64,000 nucleotides of DNA from Glandiceps talaboti (Eukaryota; Hemichordata; Enteropneusta; Spengelidae), in the NCBI RefSeq assembly GCF_964340395.1, contig NC_135569.1, forward strand, positions 17,821,757-17,885,756. The letters are read 5' to 3'. This document shows, in pieces, positions 23,121 to 33,900 of this stretch; within the stretch, counting starts at the first letter, position 1, and the number at the start of each line of letters is the position of its first letter. The translations under genes and the position numbers were made by a program. The notes under the pieces were generated by a model. It was not told where the DNA came from and ran no database searches. It worked only from the letters and a program-made list of their open reading frames with translations.

Positions 23121-26100
23121 ATCATCATGTTATAGACTTTTTGTAATTACAGATTTTTAGTTGTAGTCTTTTTAGCCCTAATTTGCATATCACTGATGAA
23201 ATTATCATATCAAGAATACATCTTAATCTAATTATAGACAACCAAAAAGACATTTTTAGATCATAATTTACATATCACTGATTGGATCGTGTTATAGACC
23301 TTTTGTAAATATAGACTTAGTTTTAGTCTTTATAGCCCTAATTTGCATATCACTGATGAGATAAACACATCAAGAATACATCTTAAACTAATGATAGATT
23401 TTTTACCATAAAGACACATTTTTAGGCACTAATTTGCATATCACTGAAGAGATCATCTTGTTATAGACGTTTTGTAAATATAGACTTTTAGTTTGAGGCT
23501 TTTTAGCCCTAATTTGCATATCACCGATGAGATCATGGTATTAAGAATACATCTAAATCTAATGATAGACTTTTGACCTAAAAGACACGTTATTAGGCAC
23601 TAATTTGCATATTACTGATTGGATCATCTTGTTATAGACTTTATAAATATAGACTTTTAGTTTTAGTCTTTTTAGCCCTAATTTGCATATCACTAATGAG
23701 ATAAACACATCAAAATTACATCTTAATCTAATGATAGAATTTTGACCAAAAAGACATATTATTAGGCACTAATTTGCATATTACTGATTGGATCATCTTG
23801 TTATAGACTTTCTTTTAGTTTGAGTCTTTTTAGCCCTAATTTGCATATCACTGATGAGATAAACACATCAAGAGTACATCTTAATCTAACGATAGACTTT
23901 TGACCAAAAAGACACATTATTAGACACTAATTTGCATATTACTGATTGGATCATCTTGTTATAGACTTTCTTTTAGTTTGAGTCTTTTTAGTCCTAATTT
24001 GCATATCAGTGATGAGATAAACACATCAAGAATACATCTTAATCTAATGATAGACTTTTGACCAAAAAGACACGTTATTAGGCACTAATTTGCATATTAC
24101 TGATTGGATCATCTTGTTATAGACTTTATAAATATAGACTTTTAGTTTTAGTCTTTGTAGCCCTAATTTGCATATCACTAATGAGATAAACACATCAAAA
24201 TTACATCTTAATCTAATGATAGAATTTTGACCAAAAAGACATATTATTAGGCACTAATTTGCATATTACTGATTGGATCATCTTGTTATAGACTTTCTTT
24301 TAGTTTGAGTCTTTTTAGCCCTAATTTGCATATCACTGATGAGATAAACACATCAAGAGTACATCTTAATCTAATGATAGACTTTTGACCAAAAAGACAC
24401 ATTATTAGACACTAATTTGCATATTACTGATTGGATCATCTTGTTATAGACTTTCTTTTAGTTTGAGTCTTTTTAGCCCTAATTTGCATATCAGTGATGA
24501 GATAAACACATCCAGAATACATCTTAATCTAATGATAGACTTTTGACCAAAAAGACACGTTATTAGGCACTAATTTGCATATTACTGATTGGATCATCTT
24601 GTTATAGACTTTGTAAATATAGACTTAGTTTTAGTCTTTTTAGCCCTAATTTGCATATCACTAATGAGATAAACACATCAAGAATACATCTTAATCTAAT
24701 GATAGAATTTTGACCAAAAAGACATATTATTAGGCACTAATTTGCATATTACTGATTGGATCATCTTGTTATAGACTTTCTTTTCGTTTGAGTCTTTTTA
24801 GCCCTAATTTGCATATCAGTGATGAGATAAACACATCAAGAGTACATCTTAATCTAATGATAGACTTTTGACCAAAAAGACACATTATTAGGCACTAATT
24901 TGCATATTACTGATTGGATCATCTTGTTATAGACTATTTTATTTTTAGTCTTTTTAGCCCTAATTTGCATATCAGTGATGAGATAAACACATCAAGAATA
25001 CATCTTAATCTAATGATAGACTTTTGACCAAAAAGACACATTATTAGGCACTAATTTGCATATTACTGATTGGATCATCTTGTTATAGACTATTTTATTG
25101 TTAGTCTTTTTAGCCCTAATTTGCATATCACTGATGAGATAAACACATCAAGAATACATCTTAATTTAATGATAGATTTTTGATCAAAAAGACTCATTAT
25201 TAGGCACTAATTTGCATATTACTGATTGGATCATCTTGTTATAGACTTTTTGTAAATATAGACTTTTAGTTTTAGTCTTTTTAGCCCTAATTTGCATATA
25301 AGTGATGAGATAAACACATCAAGAATACATCTGAATCTAATGATAGAATTTTGACCAAAAAGACATATTATTAGGCACTAATTTGCATATTACTGATTGG
25401 ATCATCTTGTTATAGACTTTCTTTTATTTTTAGTCTTTTTAGCCCTAATTTGCATATCACTGATGAGATAAACACATCAAGAATACATCTTAATCTAATG
25501 ATAGACTTTTGATCAAAAAGACTCATTATTAGGCACTAATTTGCATATTACTGATTAGATCATCTTGTTATAGACTTTTTGTAAATATAGACTTAGTTTT
25601 AGTCTTTTTAGCCTTAATTTGCATATCACTGATGAGATAAACACATCAAGAATGCATATTAATCTAATGATAGATTTTTGACCAAAAAGACACATTTTAG
25701 GCACTAATTTGCATATTACTGATTGGATCATCTTGTTATAGACTTTCCTTTATTTTTAGTCTTTTAAGCCCTAATTTGAATATCACTGATGAGATAAACA
25801 CATCAAGAATACATATTAATCTAATGATAGACTTTTGACCAAAAAGACACGTTATTAGGCACTATTTTGCATATTACTGATTGGATCATCTTGTTATAGA
25901 CTTTGTAAATATAGACTTAGTTTTAGTCTTTTTAGTCCTAATTTGCATATCACTAATGAGATAAACACATCAAGAATACATCTTAATCTAATGATAGAAT
26001 TTTGACCAAAAAGACATATTATTAGGCACTAATTTGCATATTACTGATTGGATCATCTTGTTATAGACTTTCTTTTAGTTTGAGTCTTTTTAGCCCTAAT

Positions 26101-26187
26101 TTGCATATCACTGATGAGATAAACACATCCAGAATACATCTTAATCTAATGATAGATCTTTGACCAAAAAGATGAGATCATAAGCCT
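23121..26187. repeat. 158-170-bp tandem array, about 19 copies, octamer-rich
   Basis: Each unit is a diverged dimer. One half has CCCTAATTTGCATATCACTG and then GATGAGATAAACACATCAAG; the other has CACTAATTTGCATATTACTG and then GATTGGATCATCTTG. Each half carries a perfect octamer ATTTGCAT (complement of ATGCAAAT), about 35 in total by eye. Unit length varies mainly in a T-rich linker before AGTCTTTTTAGCCC. Related sequence occurs singly near 52700-52800 and at the window end (63905-64000), so the array was amplified from a dispersed repeat family. Confidence 0.95.
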
Positions 26188-26565
26188 TAATTTGGTTTTG
26201 AGACACATATATTTGATCACTATACCATGGGTATAACTGAAGCGGTGACATTATTTTGTATTGTAATTTATGAATGTTCTGACCATCACAAAACGAAAAA
26301 TAAATTTGGTTCACATTGTTGGTTGTTATGTGGTTATTAGCTATATTTGTAATATTGTAAACAAACTTATCTTTTTCATCATCTTCAAAGAAGAATGTCT
26401 TTACGGAAATAACTCTTAAATTTGTAACATGAATGAAAAAAATATGCGCTGCAGAGCAAAATACACGGGTTTTAATTTTGTATGATTAGCATTTTAATGA
26501 AAGAAATATTTCGATTCAACTTTGTATTTCTTGAAAAAAAACTAACTAACTAGATTTTGCGAAAA
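26188..26565. other. AT-rich spacer, nothing recognised
   Basis: No gene, repeat or RNA signal seen between the octamer array and the next short tandem repeat. Confidence 0.35.
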
Positions 26566-26780
26566 CTTTAACCCTAATTAGAAGTGGCACAGTCAGTATT
26601 TCTAGAAACAATCTATTTTAAGTTTACATTTAGTTAACTAGTTTTTGCGAAAGTTGTTAATTTTAGAATGGGAACCCTAATTAGAAGTGGCACAGTCTGT
26701 ATTTCTAGGAACAACCTATTTTAAGTTTACATTTGGTTTACTAGTTTTGGGGTAACTTTAGCATGGGACCCTAATTAGCT
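26566..26780. repeat. ~100-bp unit, two and a partial third copy
   Basis: CCCTAATTAGAAGTGGCACA starts near 26571 and 26675, and a partial CCCTAATTAG near 26768. Units share TTTAAGTTTACATTT and CTAGTTTT. Confidence 0.8.
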
Positions 26781-26939
26781 AAATATAAGTGGTTTTCTGT
26801 GGTTATAGGCAATTATGGTTTTCAAGTTTGTGTTTCGTAAATAGTCTAATATAAACATCAATGATTTTTCATTTGAACATGGCAAAATACAATTGTTTTG
26901 GTTGTGAAAGAAATGTGTATACCGGAGGTGGCTGAAGTT

Positions 26940-27016
26940 AGAGGTGGCTGAAGTTAGAGGAATCTGGGTACCCGCGAGAACAACTTTGTGTACATGACTA
27001 TGTATGACGTATCTAT
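26940..27016. other. Short flank with duplicated AGAGGTGGCTGAAGTT
   Basis: GGAGGTGGCTGAAGTT / AGAGGTGGCTGAAGTT occur back to back at 26925-26960. An 81-residue minus frame (26775-27020) crosses this and is not supported as a gene. Confidence 0.4.
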
Positions 27017-27637
27017 TCAAATTTGTTTGTCGATAAATTTTGATTTGTATTTTTTATTCGTAGATAAATTTTGATATGTATTTTGCGTTCTTAATGTTTT
27101 CGAAAATGGGAATATTACAGTCTGTGCCACTTGAACAACCAATGAACTTTCCTCCTGACAAAACCGTCTAAATCCTAACCTGTCAACCCGGGCCGCCACC
27201 TTCCCGCCAAAAAAGGTACCGCGCCGAAATTGCCACCATGGCCCCCATTCCCATACAACGGGCCCAAATGCAGCAGAAAGAACAAACATAGCAAACCGAC
27301 TTATCTCATATACCATCCTTCGACGTTCTCGCAGGGACCAAACCATGATAAATTGACGAACCAATACGCAAACCATTGACTTCCATTCTCGAACAGTCTC
27401 TATTGTACGGCGAACAAACATCTGAAGCAAACACAGCATCCATACGGTGATACACATTGCAATTTTTCCTTCCAACTTCCTCTTTTCGACCAGTGAGCGA
27501 AGTAGACAGCATACAGCATCCAGGACCCATACCAAACATCGGAATATTCTTCTATCATCCACTCTCAGCAGTACAAGGCTTCGGACATATACTATGACGA
27601 CATAGACCAGGGTGAGCAGCACAATACCAGTATCCAT
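27017..27637 (-). CDS. Hypothetical small membrane protein (possible single-exon gene)
   Basis: A 206-codon frame starting at 27637. I do not recognise the family. Residues 2-24 are strongly hydrophobic (IVLLTLVYVVIVYV) and could be a signal anchor; further hydrophobic stretches lie near residues 58-75 and 114-130, separated by Arg/Lys-rich segments. Local base composition is less AT-rich than the neighbours. The start sits in a good Kozak context (AAAGATGG). A TATA box and a CCAAT box lie upstream at sensible spacing. The last ~30 residues are Asn/Lys/Thr-rich and contain an in-frame AATAAA, so the true end may be elsewhere, by splicing, or the tail may be non-coding. A competing 77-residue frame at 27539-27306 is less convincing. 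The coding call is inference. Confidence 0.4.
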   Translation of the reverse strand: MDTGIVLLTLVYVVIVYVRSLVLLRVDDRRIFRCLVWVLDAVCCLLRSLVEKRKLEGKIAMCITVWMLCLLQMFVRRTIETVREWKSMVCVLVRQFIMVWSLRERRRMVYEISRFAMFVLSAAFGPVVWEWGPWWQFRRGTFFGGKVAARVDRLGFRRFCQEESSLVVQVAQTVIFPFSKTLRTQNTYQNLSTNKKYKSKFIDKQI

Positions 27638-27691
27638 CTTTGTTTATCGTTTGCTGGAGTCGCAAAGACAGTTTGAAAATGTATCACGCGT

Positions 27692-27750
27692 CATTTATAT
27701 ACCCAACCCAAGATGTTAGATTCCTGTCGAGAACCATGAACCAATCAGAC
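27692..27750 (-). promoter_or_regulatory. TATA and CCAAT boxes upstream of the 27637 start
   Basis: On the minus strand TATATAAAT (27700-27692) lies about 55 bp before the ATG at 27637, and an inverted CCAAT (CCAATCAG on the plus strand, 27741-27748) lies about 45 bp further upstream. Spacing fits a core promoter with a short leader. In AT-rich DNA a TATA word alone is weak evidence; the combination is better. Confidence 0.4.
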
Positions 27751-27759
27751 CTAGAGGAT

Positions 27760-28204
27760 CAAAATTTTCCTCTACCCCTCCAGGTGCACTTTAAAGGTGG
27801 TGGCAGGGAAAACTATTGTGTTTGTAAGACTAGTTAGGTGTTGTTTGTTTCAAATTGGTCAATCACTTGACAGGGAGTACACGTGTTACATTTGACAAAC
27901 AACCAATCAAAAGTCCGGAGTTGATTTCTCCACATTCTTTTATTTTACAGGAATACAAACTTATGTAACGTGCACAGGGGTGAACACTGTGTAATGAAGG
28001 TATAGACTAACGTTCCTCGCTAAATGCGTGCAATGACGGATAAGCACCGGTATTGTTGATGAATTATGAATGTATGTGTCGACCCCCGTTTGAATGAAAG
28101 TGTAATGTATAAAATTATGTGAAAACCAGGACGTGGTGACGGGGGCTATTGTCTTGGAATAATAAGGTGTTGTATTTTGTTACCAATTACTCAACTCGTT
28201 GACA
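27760..28204. other. Intergenic, nothing firm
   Basis: No recognised gene. CCAAT/ATTGG words occur near 27855 and 27902, possibly promoter-related. A 65-residue plus frame (27640-27837) overlaps the promoter region and is probably spurious. Confidence 0.35.
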
Positions 28205-28345
28205 TAGTTTATTTATTTATTTCACGGAAGGCCGGCAAGTCCCATTTACAGGCTCCTAAAAATGAAAAATTCAAGAATACAAAACACACAAGCATATCAA
28301 ACAAACAAAACTAACTTAATGCACATTAAAAACACATTTTTCGAT
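28205..28345 (-). pseudogene. LINE 3' tail fragment
   Basis: The minus strand reads GGGACTTGCCGGCCTTCC, then GTGAAATAAATAAATAAA, a typical LINE 3' UTR end with polyadenylation signal and short tandem tail. It overlaps the first ~30 codons of the plus-strand endonuclease frame, so those codons are not part of the endonuclease. Confidence 0.5.
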
Positions 28346-28349
28346 TACT

Positions 28350-30930
28350 TATTCTCTAAGTATGTCAGTCATTTCATGATGAACGAAGAAGTCATAGTCA
28401 AATACAGCTGTAAGTCTTGCACCGTCAACCAGTTCAATTCTGATAGAAATCTTTTAAACAGTTCATGTTCTTTCCTACATTGCAATGTCAGATCCCTTAC
28501 AAAAAACTTTGATAGCTTTGTTAACTTTCTAAGCATGTTCGATCAAAATTTTCTTTTTATAGCTCTAACGGAAACATGGTTACATCCCGATTCAAATTGC
28601 TGTCTTTATGATTTGCCTTCCTATACTTTCGTTACTTGTAATCGTGAAGCCTCACAAGGTGGTGGAGTCGCTCTGTATTTTCACAACTCGTTGTCCTTCT
28701 CTCGCATTAACACATGTAAAATTAATCACTGCGAATCCATCTTTGGGGAAACTATGATCAACAACAAAAAGATTGTTATAGGCGTTATCTACAGAAGACC
28801 CAACACACCTTTTAATGAATTCATTGACAGTTTAGAAGCATGCCTTGATCAGGTGTCAGTGAACGGGCGTGATTGTATTCTCCTTGGCGATATGAATATT
28901 GACACATCTTTAGATAGCCCACCCGTTACTCATTACAATACTCTCCTGAATACATACAATATGACACAATTAATTAACACCCCTACCAGAGTTACTAACA
29001 CCTCACAAATATTACTGACCACTTTATTGAGTCCGGTACAATTGAAACAGACATTTCAGACCACTATCCAATTTTCGGCATTATTAAAAGTCTGCATCAC
29101 GTTTTTGAAAACAGTACCAAAACACACACCTACGATTTCTGGAATTACAACAAAGAGGCCTTCTTAGCTGACCTAAGCAATGTATCCTGGCAACCAGTCC
29201 ACATGTGCGAAGATCCGTCTGAAGCATACAATATTTTTAATGATTTATTTCATACTGTTATCAGAAGACATCTTCGAATAAAAACATTTACAAGAACACA
29301 AAAGTCAATTAAAAGACCCTGGATCACAAAGGGCTTATTTACATCCATACATACATACATACAAAACATAAACTTTTCTCGAAAATGAAAAATCACCCAA
29401 GGAATAACAAAATTAAAAATATGTATACTAGGTACAGGAATACATTGACGAAGCTCCTTAGGTTGGCTAAGAAAAACTACTACACCAATAAAATTTCAAA
29501 TGCCTCTGGCAACACCAACAAAACTTGGCTTATTATTAAAGAGATGTTGAACAAAACACATACCAAATGTTCTCCCGATAAATTAACTACAAACAACCCT
29601 GGAAACACATGCTTAACAGATACAAGAGATATTACTCAAGAATTCAATAATTATTTCACTGGTATTGGGCCCAATCTTGCTCAAAAGATTACAAGCAACA
29701 AAGACTTTAGACAATACCTGGATGGGAACTACCTCAACTCCTTTTTCTTTCACCCCGTGTCTGAAGAAGACGTCCTTGGAGAAATATTCAAGCTTGATCC
29801 CCGCAAAGCTACCGGTCAGGACACAATTAATCCCCTCTTAGTTATACACGCTGCTCACATTATTGCATGCCCTCTCACACATATAATTAACTGTTCTCTC
29901 AACAATGGTATTTTTCCAAGTCTACTTAAGATTGCCAAGGTAATACCTATTTATAAAAAAGGTTCGCCATGCGATGTTGGCAATTATCGCCCCATTTCAA
30001 TTTTGCCCGTAATCAGTAAAGTGTTTGAATCTATTGTCAATCATCAACTTGTTATATATTTTGAAAAATACAACATCCTCATCAAAACTCAGTTTGGTTT
30101 CAGGAAAAAACACAGTACTAAGCTTGCCCTGGTTGACCTGATCACTGGTATTGCTAATAAGCTGGACAATGGATATCTGACATGTGGTATATTCATTGAT
30201 TTGCGGAAAGCCTTTGACACAATAGACCATAGTATTGTTCTACAGTGTCAGAGGCTTGCCTTTACTTTGGTTTTAAAGTTATCTCTCCCAGCGTAAGCAG
30301 TGTGTCTGTATAAATAATGTTACCTCGCCATATAGCGAAATACAATGTGGAGTACCACAAGGCTCAATTTTAGGCCCCCTTCTCTTTCTGATTTACATCA
30401 ATGATATTGTGAACGCTACTGATGCATTTGAATTTCGATTATTTGCCGACGACACAAACTTGTTTCAATTTATCAACAATCCCTCAAATATAATTCAGCT
30501 TGATCAACTCCATTTCGACTTCAGGAAAGTCTGTGACTGGTGCGACGCCAATAGGCTCACTATCAATGTAGAAAAAACGAATTTCATGATTATTAAGACT
30601 TCGCAAAGATTGGTGAAAACGGAGGGAAGTCTGGGCATCAATCGCTCACAAATTTCACAAGTAACGTCAACCAATTATCTTGGCGTGTGTTTAGATCAAA
30701 ATATGCTTTTGACATCACACATTGAAAAAGTTAGGAAAGCAATTTCTCCAATTAATGGCATAATTTCAAAAATTCGCTATTACGTACCTAAATCTACTCT
30801 TCTTCTGCTGTATAACTCTATGATCTTGCCCCATATCTCATATTGTATAGAGATATGGGGCAATACATACAATACATTTCTCAAGCCTATCTTAAACCTT
30901 CAAAAGAAAGTTATTCGCTTTATAACTTTT
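28350..30930 (+). pseudogene. CR1/L2-like LINE, 5' part (endonuclease and most of RT)
   Basis: Plus-strand LINE. Endonuclease motifs in order: HCNVRSL, ALTETWL, GGGVALYF, YRRPN, LLGDMNID, LINTPTRVT. A one-base frame loss near 29000 follows, after which SDHYPIF is readable. The linker at 29203-29700 is followed by FNNYFTGIGPNLAQKI, then RT motifs: NYRPISILPV, FGFRKKHST, FIDLRKAFDTIDH. There is a frameshift near 30240-30290, then GVPQGSILGPLLFLIYIND, RLFADDTNLF and LTINVEKT. The frame runs to 30930, where a foreign insert starts; the protein resumes at 36221. The frameshifts show it is dead, though the motifs are well kept, so it is fairly young. Confidence 0.93.
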
Positions 30931-33900
30931 TAGCTCCGCTGTCAGCGAAAGCTGAAAGCGTAGCTTTAGGTATAGGTGGGTATTGAGGTATAGAGAGTAG
31001 AGTGAATCATAGGTGTCCGTCAAACTTTTATATTTTCACTTTCTATTCCGAAAGTGACAGTCGGAATTCTTCGATATTTGGTGTGCATGTTCCCTGGGGG
31101 GAGGCTATTCAGATTTGTTCATGCCAAGTTGATCTGTGCCATTTTCAATTTTTTATGATTTTTTTTCCAAAAATGACTTTTTCATCAACTCCTCATAAAC
31201 TTTAAGTCAGATTGCTTTGATATCTGGTGTGTTGATGCACAGGGGTAGCTTACTTAGATTTGTTAATTTCAAGTCAGCACGTCTTCTCTTCTATTTTTTA
31301 TGATTTTTTTTTTGAAATTTGAAAAAAAAATGAATATGTTAATGAGCATAATGACCGACGCCATATTGGAAATCAGTCCGCGAGACTTTAGGTAAAGTGC
31401 AACTTTTCAAAAGACACTATTGACGTCAAACAAGCAATGTAATATGTGCTATAGTCTTAATTCTACGCATTGTGCGCCCAAATGACAAATATTTGTTCGA
31501 AAAAGGTTTGTTTGTAAACTTCAAATCCAATTCTCCACCCCTCCTACAGAATGGTTCATTCCAGTATATGCACTCATTATCATTGTGAGAAGTCTTCCAT
31601 GCCTGAACTGAAGTGTATCGAACGATTTTTGACAGAGTCAGTCGTCAATAAAAACGATAATACTCTTTCTAAAATTACCACATTTTGAAAGGGAAAGTAC
31701 TTTGTGTTTCATTTATGGAGTTTTGTTTTTGTACGATCAATATTGGTGGCAAAATTACAGCGTCAAAATTACCGATGTGGTAGTTCCGTACGGCGACAAT
31801 CCCAAGTACCCGGATGCAGGAGGGACTAACCCAGAAGCAAGTCGTTGTCAGCCATACGTTACAGTGCAGTGGTAACATCGTCCTAGAAATCGCTGCGTTC
31901 AGTGTCATTATTCACAGAATTGTTGTTTTCGAGTGAAAACCCGTCTTGAATTGTATAACTCTAACATGTCAAGTTATATTTTGAAAGTTGTATCGCTAGT
32001 TTGAGACGATTTTCTCACGTACTATCGGGGCTTACTTGGACTTGGACCTTACTCCAGTTCATCGGGAAGTTTAGCCAACCCGATAATTCTTTCTGGTTTA
32101 GTTTACAACACTTTTGATCGCGCAGATTTTGTTGTTGTGATGAAAAGAAATTAAAAAAAGATCACTTCATCACTTAATCGATCATGAACGAGTGTTACCA
32201 CTGTAACCAGGAGGGTCTATGCTGTAACGTATGGCAAGGGTTCGACATACACGTACACGCTGGTCCGCTATCCCGCGAGTCAAGTAACTTTCTGTAAGGA
32301 CCAGTAAAGGTTACTAAAATGTCCGACGGGATAGTGACTTTTCGATAGGTATATTAGGGAGCTCAGAATTCAAACCACCGGCTATATGATGAATTCACGG
32401 TCATAGTAAAATTCATTTGATTTTTAATTTGCTATTTTGACCAACTCTGGTTGTCTATTCGCGATAAAATTACGATTAGTTTGGAAACGGGGTAGATTTT
32501 CTATGATTCCGTGTCATAAAAGCATGTGTTGTGTAGTTTTCGAAAAGCACACCCGGTGGGAAAGTCGCCCAACAGGCGATCTCGCGCCATTGCTGTACTA
32601 CGTGGCACTTTATTCTGGCGGGGTGTCTCTTGAAAACGGGAATAGCGAAGGATGAGCCAATCAAGTGAGACCTTTCAAATGTAGCTAATATTATAGCCAA
32701 TAAAATTAGTTGTACGATGATATGTGTATAATAAGGGTAAGGCTGGCCTCTACACTGTAACAAGTAGTAAAGTTGAAATCTTTGTCGCATGAATTCGTAT
32801 TTATGTACGGATGCGTAGTCTTTCTGAACAGTAATTCTTAGATCAGTTAGTATTTAAACTACGTTTCTGAGTTAATTATTCGGTAGGTTATTGACGAGCT
32901 CCCTTTGTAAAAACGCTGTACAAATTGGATGTCGGCGTTCGCCCGGCCACGTTCAACGGAACTAAGTGAAGCTCAATCATAACAATGGTGGCTGTCAAAA
33001 TCGAAGACGCAATTTGACCGTGTTGTTATTTCAGTGAGTTTATTCAGCAAGAAAACAACGTGTTCTATGTTTTTGTACTTCCTACATGATGTGATGATTG
33101 TTTTTTTTACCGGTACAACTTACAGCCTACAATGAAACTGCTAACTTAGGGACCGGTCAGTTTCTCCAGCCTGGGGGGGGGGGGGCGGTGGATTCTTAAA
33201 TCGGACCGACAAAAAGTCACTGACCCCCCCCCCTATCTGTAAAACCAAAAACAGACTGACCCCCCCCCTATCACTTAATTCTAAAACATGATGACCCCCC
33301 CCCCCATATATAATATTCGCATGACAGGTATTTTTTTTATCTTGACTCAGTGTGGACTGCTTGACTGTCTTGCATCTACTTTATAAGATCCCAGGTTAGC
33401 ACTATCATATTTATAATTATTGACTACACAGGGTAAATATATTCGAAAAGGAGTTTAATAGCATCTTGGCAGTGAAGGGTAGGAAAGCTTGAGAAGGGAA
33501 TATGTACATCTCTTATGGGGGTCCTAGGGGGTCTCCCCCGAGAAGCCCAGGAGGTTTTTAACTCTGAAAAGTCAATTTTGAGACTATTCAGACCCTTTCA
33601 GACAATAATTTCCAAGCCTTACAAGACAACACCAACATGTTAAAAGCAACTACATAGGGTTGAAATACTTTTGAAATATACTTTGATAGCATCTTGACAG
33701 TAAGAGGGGAAGAGCTTGAGACTGGGATATGTCCACCTCATGTGGGGGGTCTGAGGGGGTCTCCCTCTAGAAACCCTGGAGGATTTTTACTCTTAAAGCC
33801 AATATTTAGGCTATTCAGACCCTTTCAAGCAATAACTTAATCCATGCTTTACAAGACAGCAAGTATCAGAAACTATTCTTTATAACTTACACTGGCATCA

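Noticed and set aside
27230-27295. Perfect Kozak context (GCCACCATGG) on the plus strand
   Set aside because: The frame ends after 18 codons and lies antisense to the better 206-codon frame.
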